Positions 1 through 9,072 of a stretch of 64,000 bases of DNA are shown here, piece by piece. The number at the start of each line of letters is the position of its first letter. The first letter of the stretch is position 1. Origin of the DNA: Stagnimonas aquatica (GTDB taxonomy: Bacteria; Pseudomonadota; Gammaproteobacteria; Nevskiales; Nevskiaceae). The notes beneath the pieces were generated by a model. The model was not told the DNA's origin and made no database searches. It saw nothing but the letters and a program-made list of their open reading frames with translations. Location of the stretch: assembly GCF_003730135.1 (NCBI RefSeq), contig NZ_RJVO01000008.1, positions 123,977 through 187,976 of the forward strand, written 5' to 3'. The translations under genes and the position numbers were made by a program.

Positions 1-475
1 CGCGCAGTTCCAGATCGCCGGCGTCCACGGCCTCGTTGATCAGGCCTACCACCAGCGCGCCGATCGGGTCGTTGGCCTCCAGCAGTTCGGCGCGGCGCTC
101 GGCGGAGGCGGCGTTCCAGACCACTTCGGTGAACACGTACTGGCCGATCCGGAAGTGCTCGGGGTTGCGGCGCACGAACAGCATGTCGGCGACACCGAAG
201 GCGAACATCCGCTCGCGCGAGGAGGCCTCCCAGCGCGCCACCCGCAAGAACAGCTCGACGTGCTCGCGCACCTGCTCGATGGTCAGCGCCAGTAGCAGGT
301 CTTCCTTGGAGGCGAAGTGCAGGTAGAGGGTGCCAACCGCGTATTCGGCGCGCTCGGCGATGCGGCTCATCTGCAATTTCAGCAGGCCGTCCTCGCGGAT
401 CAGCTCGCGCGCGGCGGCCAGGAAGCGCTGTTCGCGCTCCTCAAGCTGCCGTTGCCTGCGTTCCTTGGTGCCCAA
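1..475 (-). CDS. TetR/AcrR-family regulator, C-terminus cut by window edge
   Basis: The reverse strand reads as the N-terminal part of a TetR repressor. A basic leader (KERRQRQLEER) is followed by a helix-turn-helix containing MSRIAERAEYAVGTLYLHF and then KEDLLLAL, the usual TetR DNA-binding pattern. The frame runs off the left edge, so the ligand domain is incomplete. No ATG or GTG lies between the upstream stop (about 524-526) and the HTH, so I chose the TTG at 475-473; this start is not backed by a clear ribosome binding site. The gene is divergent from the RND efflux operon starting at 604, the classic position of a local efflux repressor. The ligand cannot be inferred. Confidence 0.85.
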   Translation of the reverse strand, partial: MGTKERRQRQLEEREQRFLAAARELIREDGLLKLQMSRIAERAEYAVGTLYLHFASKEDLLLALTIEQVREHVELFLRVARWEASSRERMFAFGVADMLFVRRNPEHFRIGQYVFTEVVWNAASAERRAELLEANDPIGALVVGLINEAVDAGDLELR

Positions 476-502
476 GTGGGTTCGGTCCGGTGGGTTGGAA
501 AA

Positions 503-548
503 GAATCTGGTTTCAATCTTGAATCAGGTTCGCGAATCGGTCAATAAT
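503..548 (+). promoter_or_regulatory. candidate promoter and repressor site for the efflux operon
   Basis: TTGAAT at 519-524 and AATAAT at 543-548, separated by 18 bases, resemble a sigma-70 -35/-10 pair facing the efflux genes. The pentamer GAATC occurs three times (503-507, 521-525, 534-538) across the same stretch, a plausible binding site for the divergent TetR protein. Both readings are by eye only. Confidence 0.4.
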
Positions 549-603
549 GCACTCAGCCCCTTAATTTCGGCCGTTGCTGGCCGTCCCGTTGCCGAGAATC
601 CCG

Positions 604-2094
604 ATGCGTCCGGTCTCCCCGCATTTCCCGCCTGCAAGCCTGTTGTTGCTGGCGATGAGTCTCTCCGGTTGCGTGCTGGGACCGGACTACAAGAGCCCCG
701 AAGCGCCCGCCAGCGGTCGCTACGGCGTCGACGCCCTGCCGGCGCAGACGGTGGCGACGCCGGTGATCGGTGGCGAGGCGCAGCGCTTCCTGGCCGGCAA
801 GGACTTGCCCGACCGCTGGTGGACCCTGTTCGGCTCCGACAAGCTCAATGCCCTGGTCGACGAAGCCCTCGCCAACAGCCCGAGCGCAGCCTCGGCGAAG
901 GCGGCGCTGGTTCAGGCGCAGGCGCTGGCGACGGCGCGCGGCGCCGATCTCTACCCGAGCGTTGGCATCGGTGTCGGCGGCACCCGTCAGAAGGTGGATA
1001 CCAGCAGTTTCGGCAACCCCGGCGGCGGCGGCAGCATTTACAACCTGTTCAATGCCTCGGTGGATGTCTCCTACGGCGTGGACCTGTTCGGTGGTACCCG
1101 GCGCGGCATCGAGGCGGTGCTCGCGCAGTCCGAGCTGGCGCGCTTCCAGAGCGAGGCGGCGTACCAGACGCTGATCGCCAATGTCGTCACCACCGCCATC
1201 CAGGAAGCGCAGCTGCGCGCCCAGGTGGCGGCGCAGGAAGCCATCGTCGCCGACCAGGAAAAGTCGCTGAAGGTGAGCGATAGCCAGTTCGAGCTGGGCG
1301 CCATCGGCAAGAGCGAGCTGCTCAGCGCCCAGTCCCAGCTGGCCAGCCAGCGCGCGGCACTGGCACCGCTGCGCCTGCAACTCTCGCAGACCCGCAACCA
1401 GCTGGCGGTCTACCTCGGCAAGCTGCCGGGCGACTACACACCCAGCAACTTCGAGCTGTCGGAATTGAAGCTGCCGGAAGACTTGCCGGTGTCGCTGCCT
1501 TCGACCCTGGTACAGCGCCGCCCGGACGTGCTCGCCGCCGACGCCGCGCTGCGCAGCGCCTCGGCCAATGTCGGCATCGCCGCCGCCAACCGGCTGCCGA
1601 AGCTGGCCTTGTCGGCCAGCTATGGCAGCCAGGCCAGCAAGACCGAGAACCTGTTCAAGGGCGATGTCTGGAGTCTGGGCGCCAATCTGAGCGCGCCGCT
1701 GTTCGACTTCGGCGCGCTGAAGGCGCTCTACGGCGCCTCGCGGGCGGCGTATCAGCAATCCGAGGCCGACTACAAGCTGACGGTGCTCAACGCCTTCCGC
1801 AACGTGGCTGACGCGCTGCGCCAGATCGAGACCGATGCCGAGCGCCTGCAGGCGCAGCACGAGTCCGCCAGCGCTGCCGCCGAAGGCCTGAAGCTGGCGC
1901 AGCTGCAGTACCAACTCGGCGCCGGCAGCTATTTGCAGCTGCTCAATGCCCAGCAGCAGCACGCCCAGGCGCAGGCCGCCTACGTACAGGCGCTGGCGGC
2001 CCGCTACCAGGACACCGCCGCGCTGTTCCAGGCGCTGGGGGGTGGCTGGACCGCCCGCGAGACCAACACTCAGACCGCCGCCGGCGCGCCCTGA
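604..2094 (+). CDS. outer-membrane efflux lipoprotein of an RND system (OprM/NodT family)
   Basis: This is the outer-membrane channel of a tripartite drug efflux pump. The N-terminus is a lipoprotein signal ending in the lipobox LSGC, followed by VLGPDYKSP, the signature start of OprM/NodT-type factors. Two repeats of the OEP domain follow, including LVQRRPDVLAAD in the middle and LFDFGALKAL in the second repeat. The ATG at 604 puts about 20 residues before the lipobox; a TTG at 574 would add ten residues. It is first in an operon with the membrane fusion protein and the pump, so the order is channel-adaptor-pump, less common than having the channel last. The length of 496 residues is normal for the family. 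Confidence 0.93.
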   Translation: MRPVSPHFPPASLLLLAMSLSGCVLGPDYKSPEAPASGRYGVDALPAQTVATPVIGGEAQRFLAGKDLPDRWWTLFGSDKLNALVDEALANSPSAASAKAALVQAQALATARGADLYPSVGIGVGGTRQKVDTSSFGNPGGGGSIYNLFNASVDVSYGVDLFGGTRRGIEAVLAQSELARFQSEAAYQTLIANVVTTAIQEAQLRAQVAAQEAIVADQEKSLKVSDSQFELGAIGKSELLSAQSQLASQRAALAPLRLQLSQTRNQLAVYLGKLPGDYTPSNFELSELKLPEDLPVSLPSTLVQRRPDVLAADAALRSASANVGIAAANRLPKLALSASYGSQASKTENLFKGDVWSLGANLSAPLFDFGALKALYGASRAAYQQSEADYKLTVLNAFRNVADALRQIETDAERLQAQHESASAAAEGLKLAQLQYQLGAGSYLQLLNAQQQHAQAQAAYVQALAARYQDTAALFQALGGGWTARETNTQTAAGAP

Positions 2095-2136
2095 TTTCCT
2101 TTGACGAATCCCATTTCTGAACCAAGGCGAAACGCC

Positions 2137-3426
2137 ATGCACAACTTCAAGAACAACAACAGCGGCATCGCGGTCTGGGCGGTGCTGGTCGCCATCGTGG
2201 TGGCTCTGGTGCTGGTCATCGGCGGCTACAAGGCCTATAGCGTGAAGCGGATGATCGACGGCTTCGCCGCGATGGGCGAGCCGAAATCGACGGTATCGAC
2301 CGCCAAGGTCGCCTATGAAGACTGGCAGCCGACGCTGAGCGCGGTCGGCTCGCTGCGCGCCGCGCGCGGTGTCGATCTCGCCGCCGAAGTCTCCGGTCTG
2401 GTCGAGACCGTGCAGGTGCGCTCCGGCGAAGACGTCAAGGAAGGCGAACTGCTGGTGCAGATGGTGATGGATTCCGACTACGCCCGCCTGCGCGCCCTGC
2501 AAGCCGACGCCGAGCTGGCGCGCAGCGTCGAGCAGCGTGCCCGCAAGCAGCTGGCAGCGCAGGCGATCAGCCAGGCGCAGGCCGATGCCGAGGCCGCCAA
2601 GCTGAAGGCGGCCGAAGCCGCCGTGGCCGAGCAGAACGCGCTGATCCGCAAGAAGGCGATCAAGGCGCCGTTCCCCGGCCGCCTGGGCATCACCACCGTC
2701 AACCCGGGCCAGTATCTGAATCCGGGCGACAAGCTGGTGACCCTGCAGCAGCTGGATCCGGTCCACGTCGATTTCACCGTGCCGCAGTCGGCGCTGGCGC
2801 AGCTGCGTAATGGCCTGACGGTCACCGCCACCACCGATAGCTTCCCCGGCGTCCAGTTCAACGGTACGGTCACCGCCATCAACCCGGTGGTCGATGCCAG
2901 CACCCGCAACGTCAAGGTGCAGGCGACGCTGAAGAACCCCGAGCGCAAGCTGCTGCCGGGGATGTTCACCAACGTCGTGGTCGCCACCGGGGCGCCGCAG
3001 CGCTACCTGACCCTGCCCGCCAACGCGGTCGCCTTCAACCCCTATGGCGAGACGGTGTTCGTCATCGTCAAGCGCGGCGAGGAGAGCACGGTTGCGGACA
3101 ACAAGCCGGAAGACCTCTTGCAGTCGGAGGCGCTGAAGAAGGCCGACGCCGACCTGAAGGCGGCCGCCGAGGCCGCTGCCAAGCCGGCCGAGGAAGCCAA
3201 GCCGGCCGCGCCGGCCGCTCCCGCAGAGCCGGTGCTGGTGGCGCGCCAGGTATTCATCAAGACCGGCCCCAGCCGTGGTGACCAGGTGGCGGTGATCAGC
3301 GGCCTCAAGGAGGGCGACGAGGTGGTGACCAGCGGCCAGATCAAGCTCAAGAACGACACCGCCGTCGTCATCAACAACGAGCTGCAGCCGTCCAGCAATC
3401 CGGACCCGCGTCCGGTGGACGAATAA
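2137..3426 (+). CDS. RND efflux periplasmic adaptor (membrane fusion protein)
   Basis: The adaptor links the inner-membrane pump to the outer-membrane channel. It has one N-terminal membrane anchor (AVWAVLVAIVVALVLVIGGY), a split lipoyl domain (VDLAAEVSGLVETV and IKAPFPGRLGI), a helical hairpin and beta-barrel domains. The ATG at 2137 follows AAGGCGAA at a good distance, so I prefer it to a TTG at 2101. The membrane-proximal domain carries an Ala/Lys/Pro-rich insert of roughly 60 residues (coded about 3090-3240) before it resumes with VLVARQVFIKTGP; most family members lack this. It sits 42 bases after the channel gene and 21 bases before the pump. Confidence 0.93.
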   Translation: MHNFKNNNSGIAVWAVLVAIVVALVLVIGGYKAYSVKRMIDGFAAMGEPKSTVSTAKVAYEDWQPTLSAVGSLRAARGVDLAAEVSGLVETVQVRSGEDVKEGELLVQMVMDSDYARLRALQADAELARSVEQRARKQLAAQAISQAQADAEAAKLKAAEAAVAEQNALIRKKAIKAPFPGRLGITTVNPGQYLNPGDKLVTLQQLDPVHVDFTVPQSALAQLRNGLTVTATTDSFPGVQFNGTVTAINPVVDASTRNVKVQATLKNPERKLLPGMFTNVVVATGAPQRYLTLPANAVAFNPYGETVFVIVKRGEESTVADNKPEDLLQSEALKKADADLKAAAEAAAKPAEEAKPAAPAAPAEPVLVARQVFIKTGPSRGDQVAVISGLKEGDEVVTSGQIKLKNDTAVVINNELQPSSNPDPRPVDE

Positions 3427-3447
3427 GGAACGCCGCGAGCGCCGCTC

Positions 3448-6400
3448 ATGAACTTCACCGATATCTTCATCAAGAAGCCGGTCCTGGCCCTGGTGGTCAG
3501 CGCCATGATCCTGGTGCTGGGCCTGCGTGCCGTGGCCCAGCTGCCGGTACGCGAGTACCCGGAATCGCAGATCGCGGCGGTCACCGTCACCACCACCTAC
3601 TTCGGCGCCGACGCCGACGTGATCGCCGGCTTCATCACCGCGCCGCTGGAAGCCGCCATCGCCCAGGCGCAGGGCATCGACTACATCTTCTCGACCTCGC
3701 TCAACGGCGCCAGCGTCATTACCGTCAACCTGCGGCTCAACTACGACGCCACCAAGGCGCTGTCGGAAATCAGCGCCCAGGTGAACTCGGTGCTGAACCA
3801 GCTGCCCGAGGGCGCGCAGCAGCCGAGCCTGAAGATCTCCACCGGCGAGAGCACCGCCTCGATGTATCTGGGCTTCACCAGCGACACCCTGGCGGCCAAT
3901 CAGATCACCGATTACCTGTTGCGCGTGGTGCAGCCCAAGTTGCAGGGCATCGCCGGCGTGCAGAACGCGGAAATCTTCGGCGCCCGCCAGTTCGCACTGC
4001 GCGTCTGGATGGACCCGCAGCGGCTCGCCGCCTACGGCCTGACCGCCGCAGACGTCTACAGCGCGCTGGGCAGCAACAACTACATCTCGGCGATCGGCTC
4101 GACCAAGGGCGAGATGGTCACCGTTGACCTCACCGCGCGCACCGATCTGCACTCGCTGGAGGAGTTCCGCAAGCTGGTGGTGAAGTCCAGCGAGGGCGGC
4201 ATCGTCCGCCTGGAAGACGTGGCCAACGTCACCCTCGGCGCCGAGCAGTACGACTTCAATGCCCGGTCCGACGGCCGTCGCGCGCTGTTCATCGGCGTCC
4301 GCGTTGCGCCCGATGCCAATGTGCTGACCGTGATCGGCAATGTCCGCGAGGCCTTCCCGGGCATCGTCGCGCAGCTGCCCAAGGGGCTCTCCGGAGAGAT
4401 CGACTACGACGCCACCGACTACATCCGCAGCGCCATCAGCGAGGTGCAGACCACCCTGATCGAGGCGCTGCTGATCGTTTCGGCGGTGATCTTCCTGTTC
4501 CTCGGCTCGCCGCGCTCGGTGCTGATCCCGGCGGTGGCGATCCCGCTGTCGCTGGTCGGCGGCTTCATCTTCATGCTGGTGCTGGGCTACTCGATCAACC
4601 TGCTGACCCTGCTGGCATTGGTGCTGGCGATTGGTCTGGTGGTCGACGACGCGATCATCGTGGTCGAGAACGTCGACCGCCACATGAAGGACGGCATGAC
4701 GCCGTTCAGGGCCGCCCTGCAGGGTGCGCGTGAGCTGGCCGGGCCGATCATCGCCATGACCGTGGTGCTGATCGCGGTCTACGTGCCGATCGGCTTCCAG
4801 GGCGGCCTCACCGGCACCCTGTTCTCGGAGTTCGCGTTCACGCTGGTCGGTGCCGTGGTGGTTTCTGCCATCGTCGCGCTGACGCTGTCGCCGATGATGG
4901 CGGCCTACTTCCTGAAGCCGGGCGAGCATGAAGGCAACCGCTTCATGCAGATGATCGACCGCAACTTCGAGTGGACGCGGAGCAAGTACGAAGGCTTGCT
5001 CGGCAGCGCGCTGGGCAGCTGGAAGTCGGTGGTCGCCTTCGGCTTCGTGATCATCCTGCTGATCGGCGGCATGCTGTCGCTGCCCTCCGCCATCGGCTTC
5101 AAGAAGGAGCTGGCGCCGCAGGAGGATCAGGGCTTCGTGATCGGCTTCGGCTACGCCATGCCGAACGCCACCGTCGAGCAGATGGGAGCCTACTCGCGCA
5201 AGATGTACGAGTACGTGAAGGCGACCCCGGAAGTCGAGCAGGCCTTCACCCTGGACGGCGTCAGCACCGCCAACACCACCCTCACCGGCATGATCCTCAA
5301 GCCCTGGGATCAGCGCACGCGCAGCAGCTTCGAGGTGCAGAAGGATCTGCAGGAGAAGTTCAACAGCATCTCCGGTGCCACCATCTATGCCTCGCAGCCG
5401 CCACCGCTGCCGACCAGCAGCGGCGGCGCCAACACCTCCGTGGTGTTCGTGATCGGCACCACCGACTCGTTCGTGAATCTCGACGAGGTGGCCAGCGACA
5501 TGCTCGCGGAGGCGCAGAAGAGCGGCAAGTTCTACTACATCGACACCGACCTGAAGCTCAACAAGCCGCAGGTCTCGGTGCATGTCGACCGCGACAAGGC
5601 GGCGGCGCTGGGTCTGTCGATGCGCGACATCGGCTCCTCGCTGGGCGCGATGCTGGGCGGTGGCTACGTCAACTACTTCAGCATCGCCGGCCGCTCCTAC
5701 AAGGTGATTCCGCAGGCGCAGCAGGTGAGTCGCCTGACCGGCGATCAGCTCAACAACTACTACATCCGCACCGCCAGCGGTGAAGTGGTGCCGGCTTCGA
5801 CGGTGGTGACCCTGAAGACCGAGGCGATTCCGACCCGCATCAGCCGCTTCCAGCAGCTGAACTCGGCGACTTTCAGCGGCGTGCCCTCCGGCACGCTCGG
5901 CGACGCCCTCGACTATCTGAAGAAGCTGGCCGACCAGAAGATGCCGGCCGGCTACACCGTCGACTACGGCGGTGAGTCGCGGCAGTTCGTGCAGGAGACC
6001 TCGGCCTTCGCGCTGACCATGGGCCTGGCGCTGATCATCATCTTCCTGACCCTGGCCGCGCAGTTCGAGAGCTTCCGCGACCCGCTGATCGTGCTCACCT
6101 CGGTGCCGATGGCGATCTTCGGCGCGCTGGTCTGCATCTTCCTGGGCGTGATGGACTCCACCATCAACATCTACACCCAGGTGGGTCTGGTGACACTGGT
6201 CGGCCTGATCGCCAAGCACGGCATCCTCATCGTGCAGTTCGCCAACGACGAGCAGAAGGCCGGCAAGAGCAAGCTGGACGCGGTGATGGCTGCCGCCGGC
6301 GTGCGTCTGCGGCCGATCCTGATGACCACGGCGGCGATGGTGCTGGGCGTGATGCCGCTGGTGCTCGCCGAAGGCGCCGGCGCCGTCGGCCGCAACCAGA

Positions 6401-6546
6401 TGGGCCTGGTGATCGCCTCGGGCATCTTCGTCGGCACGGTGTTCACCCTGTTCGTGGTGCCGGCGGTCTACCTGCTGATGGCCGCCGATCATCAGGCGGG
6501 GCGGGCGACCGACGAGGACGATGCCGGCACCAGCGCCGCGCACTGA
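3448..6546 (+). CDS. RND multidrug efflux pump, inner-membrane subunit
   Basis: This is a proton-driven pump of the HAE1 (AcrB/MexW-like) family, 1032 residues, full length. The N-terminus NFTDIFIKKPVLALVV is typical of the MexW branch. Twelve membrane segments surround two large periplasmic loops. The proton-relay residues are visible: the Asp pair D400-D401 in GLVVDDAIIVVEN and the lysine K923 in GLIAKHGILIVQF. It is last of the three efflux genes and is followed directly by a strong terminator. Substrates cannot be read from the sequence. Export of toxic lipophilic compounds would suit a steroid degrader, but that is inference. Confidence 0.95.
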   Translation: MNFTDIFIKKPVLALVVSAMILVLGLRAVAQLPVREYPESQIAAVTVTTTYFGADADVIAGFITAPLEAAIAQAQGIDYIFSTSLNGASVITVNLRLNYDATKALSEISAQVNSVLNQLPEGAQQPSLKISTGESTASMYLGFTSDTLAANQITDYLLRVVQPKLQGIAGVQNAEIFGARQFALRVWMDPQRLAAYGLTAADVYSALGSNNYISAIGSTKGEMVTVDLTARTDLHSLEEFRKLVVKSSEGGIVRLEDVANVTLGAEQYDFNARSDGRRALFIGVRVAPDANVLTVIGNVREAFPGIVAQLPKGLSGEIDYDATDYIRSAISEVQTTLIEALLIVSAVIFLFLGSPRSVLIPAVAIPLSLVGGFIFMLVLGYSINLLTLLALVLAIGLVVDDAIIVVENVDRHMKDGMTPFRAALQGARELAGPIIAMTVVLIAVYVPIGFQGGLTGTLFSEFAFTLVGAVVVSAIVALTLSPMMAAYFLKPGEHEGNRFMQMIDRNFEWTRSKYEGLLGSALGSWKSVVAFGFVIILLIGGMLSLPSAIGFKKELAPQEDQGFVIGFGYAMPNATVEQMGAYSRKMYEYVKATPEVEQAFTLDGVSTANTTLTGMILKPWDQRTRSSFEVQKDLQEKFNSISGATIYASQPPPLPTSSGGANTSVVFVIGTTDSFVNLDEVASDMLAEAQKSGKFYYIDTDLKLNKPQVSVHVDRDKAAALGLSMRDIGSSLGAMLGGGYVNYFSIAGRSYKVIPQAQQVSRLTGDQLNNYYIRTASGEVVPASTVVTLKTEAIPTRISRFQQLNSATFSGVPSGTLGDALDYLKKLADQKMPAGYTVDYGGESRQFVQETSAFALTMGLALIIIFLTLAAQFESFRDPLIVLTSVPMAIFGALVCIFLGVMDSTINIYTQVGLVTLVGLIAKHGILIVQFANDEQKAGKSKLDAVMAAAGVRLRPILMTTAAMVLGVMPLVLAEGAGAVGRNQMGLVIASGIFVGTVFTLFVVPAVYLLMAADHQAGRATDEDDAGTSAAH

Positions 6547-6569
6547 AGCTGCCTTCGGCCTTTGCCATG

Positions 6570-6604
6570 AGCCCGGGGAGTGATCCCCGGGCTTCTTGGT
6601 TTCT
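6570..6604 (+). terminator. rho-independent terminator of the efflux operon
   Basis: A perfect 10-bp stem (6570-6579 pairing with 6584-6593, loop GTGA) is followed by a T-rich run, 24 bases after the pump's stop codon. Confidence 0.85.
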
Positions 6605-6745
6605 GGAGCCGGCGCGGCAGCTTGCGCGAAAGGAGCCCCGCCGGACCTAGTCGTGCCGGTGGTTCGGGGTGAGGCGGGCCGACTCGCGGCAACCGCCGCC
6701 GGGTCCTGGGCCAGGACCCCGGTGGACGCTGCCGGGGGGGCGCGA

Positions 6746-7951
6746 TCAGCCCAGCGAGATCACACTGTTGAGCAGCAGACGCACCAGCATGGTCTGCCGG
6801 GTCACGCCGGTCTTGCAGAAGATCGAGCGCAGGTGGGTGCGGGCGGTATTGCGCCGCACATTCATCTTCTCGGCGGCTTCGTCGAGGGTCAGGCCTTCGG
6901 TCAGCAGCAGCGCCAGTTGCGCTTCCATGCGGGTCAGGCCGAACAGGCGGCGCACCAGCTCCTGCGAAGGCTGCGCGGCATTGGATTCCGGGTCGCGCAG
7001 AAACACCACCACTGCCGGGCGCTGCTTGCTCTCGGAGAACTGGCCCATCGGCACCGCTTTCACCAGCACGCCCAGTTTGGCGCGGCCGGACGGGCGGGTG
7101 ACCGCCATCGCCTCGACCATGCCGGGGCCTTCGTCGTTGATGCTGGCGCCGCTCAGGGCCTGACGCAGCAGGCGTTGCAGATCGCGGCTTTCCTGACTGT
7201 TGTCGAGGCAGAGGTTGTTGCCGGCGAGCCAGATGCCGTCCTTCTCGCCGAGGATGCGCCGCGCCTCGGGATTGGTTTCGATGATCGCGCCGTTCTGGTC
7301 GAAGCTGACCATGCCCAGCAGCAGGCGATTGACCGCGCCAGCGAACAGCGCGCGCTCGCATTCGAGGAAGTCGAGCTGGGCATGGATCTGGATCGAGCGC
7401 TTGAGGTGCGGCAGCAGGCGCTTGACCAGGCTCTTGTCGGCCTCCGAGAACGGCGCGGCATCGTGGCCGCGGGTGATGCGCAGGCGGCACTCGATGCCGT
7501 CCTTGGTGTAGATGTCGGCCCCGAGCAGATGGCGCACGTCCAGCGGCTTCAGGTATTCCTGGTACACCGTGCTCTGCAACCACTGCTTGCCGATCAGTTC
7601 CTCGGCGGTGACCACCTGGCCTTCCGACAGCCGTACGAAAGGATCGAGCGCAAAAAAGTGGGTCTCGTAGGACTCGACGCCCTGCTGGGTAACGGCGCCG
7701 GTATTGATCATCACGCCGGTGCTCTCCGACGAGGGCGGGCGCAGCATCAGGGTGACATGCGCGGACCGTAGCTGGTCGCGCAGCAATTGCAGCGCACCCT
7801 GCCAGGGCGGCGACTCCAGCGAGCCCTGATACAGCGCGCCCAGTAGACGGTCGTAGTCTTCGAGGCTCACGGCGGGCTCCGTTGCAAGGCTGACAGGGGC
7901 CATCTTCCGGGCCGCGACCTGGATGTTGGTGACTTTTGCTGGCGACGGCAT
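6746..7951 (-). CDS. LuxR-type transcriptional regulator, TeiR-like candidate
   Basis: This is a 401-residue regulator with an N-terminal sensory region and a C-terminal LuxR helix-turn-helix (LFGLTRMEAQLALLL, then MNVRRNTARTHLRSIFCKTG). The middle part resembles PAS/GAF-type ligand domains (ERALFAGAVNRLLLGMVSFDQNG). The start ATG follows AGGAGGAGAG, an excellent ribosome binding site. It is divergent from the ketosteroid isomerase gene. In Comamonas testosteroni the steroid-inducible activator TeiR is also a LuxR-type protein of similar size acting on steroid genes, so a TeiR-like role is a reasonable inference from fold plus position. Direct similarity to TeiR was not tested. Confidence 0.85.
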   Translation of the reverse strand: MPSPAKVTNIQVAARKMAPVSLATEPAVSLEDYDRLLGALYQGSLESPPWQGALQLLRDQLRSAHVTLMLRPPSSESTGVMINTGAVTQQGVESYETHFFALDPFVRLSEGQVVTAEELIGKQWLQSTVYQEYLKPLDVRHLLGADIYTKDGIECRLRITRGHDAAPFSEADKSLVKRLLPHLKRSIQIHAQLDFLECERALFAGAVNRLLLGMVSFDQNGAIIETNPEARRILGEKDGIWLAGNNLCLDNSQESRDLQRLLRQALSGASINDEGPGMVEAMAVTRPSGRAKLGVLVKAVPMGQFSESKQRPAVVVFLRDPESNAAQPSQELVRRLFGLTRMEAQLALLLTEGLTLDEAAEKMNVRRNTARTHLRSIFCKTGVTRQTMLVRLLLNSVISLG

Positions 7952-8178
7952 AGCCTGACTCTCCTCCTGCTATTGCCTCTGGCTGGGCATACACGTCCTG
8001 GCGAACGCATCCGCCGGGATCAATTTTGAGAACGGCTTATCAATATGCTCTGAGCCCCCTCCGCGTCAAGAAAAACATCACCCCAATCACCCGTCCGGAC
8101 GATTCTGAGCGCAGGTTCAGGGCGGAACATCGCCGGGCTAACAGCCGCAATCCGGTGGCTGGCGGGAGGAGACCCGTA

Positions 8179-8568
8179 ATGCCCAGCGAACAAGTGATGA
8201 AGGCGGCCATGCAGGCCTATATCGACTGCTTCAACCGCGCCGATCCCGAGGCCATTGCCGCCCTCTATGCCGATGACGCCACGGTGGAAGATCCGGTCGG
8301 CAGTCCGCTGAAGAGCGGCAAGGCCGAGGTTGCTGCCTTCTACAAGATGGCGGTCGCCACCGGCGCCAAGCTCAAGCTGGCGGCGCCGATCCGCGCCTCG
8401 CACGGCAACTCGGCGGCGATGGCCTTCGACGTGCAGCTGAACATGCCCACCGGCGAGGCGATCATCCAGGTGATCGACGTGATGACCTTCAACGAAGACG
8501 GCAAATTCACCTCCATGCGCGCCTTCTGGGGCAAGAGCGACATGGTGCTGCTGAAGCCGCCGGCATGA
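8179..8568 (+). CDS. ksi: steroid delta5-3-ketoisomerase
   Basis: This 129-residue protein moves the double bond of 3-keto-delta5 steroids to delta4. Tyr14, Asp38 (in YADDATVEDP) and Asp100 (in VIDVM) correspond to the catalytic Tyr14, Asp38 and Asp99 of the Comamonas enzyme, and the flanking residues (IRASH, DVMTF) also match. The ATG at 8179 follows GGGAGGAG; an open upstream extension lacks family features. The gene overlaps the next one by ATGA, implying translational coupling. With KshA-, KstD- and HsaA-like genes downstream it marks this locus as steroid catabolic. I consider this the most secure functional call in the locus. Confidence 0.93.
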   Translation: MPSEQVMKAAMQAYIDCFNRADPEAIAALYADDATVEDPVGSPLKSGKAEVAAFYKMAVATGAKLKLAAPIRASHGNSAAMAFDVQLNMPTGEAIIQVIDVMTFNEDGKFTSMRAFWGKSDMVLLKPPA

Positions 8569-9017
8569 ACCTGCAGGAACTCTCGGACCAGGCCGAGCTG
8601 CTGCGCCTGGTGACGGTCTACGCCTACGCCATCGACGAACGCGAGTTCCACAAGCTGGACGCCGTGTTCACCCCGGACGCGCACATCGACTACACGGCGA
8701 TGGGCGGCATCCAGGGCGACTACCCTACGGTCAAGGCCTGGCTGCCGCAGGCGCTGCAGCATTTTCCCGGCTACATGCACTTCATCGGCAACACCCTGTT
8801 CGAGGTGGACGGCGACGAGGCCAGCGGCAAGGTCGCCTGCTTCAATCCGATGGTGGTGCCGACGCCGGAAGGCGGTACCGAAACCATGTTCCTTGGGCTC
8901 TGGTACCTCGACCGCTACCGCCGCACCGCGCAGGGCTGGCGGATCAGCGAGCGCGTCGAGCGCAAGAGCTACGAGCACAACATGCCGGAGTGGATGCGGA
9001 AAGCGCTCAAGCGCTGA
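8565..9017 (+). CDS. SnoaL-like NTF2-fold protein
   Basis: A 150-residue protein of the SnoaL_4/NTF2-like superfamily, opening ELLRLVTVYAYAIDEREFHKLDAVFTPDAHIDY, the typical cone-shaped fold start. Members include small-molecule isomerases, dehydratases and ring-hydroxylating accessory subunits. It starts inside the stop of the isomerase gene (4-base overlap), so the two are probably made together. A second steroid-handling NTF2-fold enzyme is likely, but the reaction is unknown. It is only distantly related to its neighbour despite the shared fold. Confidence 0.8.
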   Translation: MNLQELSDQAELLRLVTVYAYAIDEREFHKLDAVFTPDAHIDYTAMGGIQGDYPTVKAWLPQALQHFPGYMHFIGNTLFEVDGDEASGKVACFNPMVVPTPEGGTETMFLGLWYLDRYRRTAQGWRISERVERKSYEHNMPEWMRKALKR

Positions 9018-9072
9018 GCGATCCGGCGCCGGCCGCCTGGCGGTCCACTGGCATACAAGCAGGAGTCACGGC

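Noticed and set aside
553..6543. A nearly 2000-codon open frame on the minus strand opposite the efflux genes
   Set aside because: Its translation is His/Arg/Gln/Gly-rich low complexity, an antisense shadow of three well-supported genes caused by high GC.
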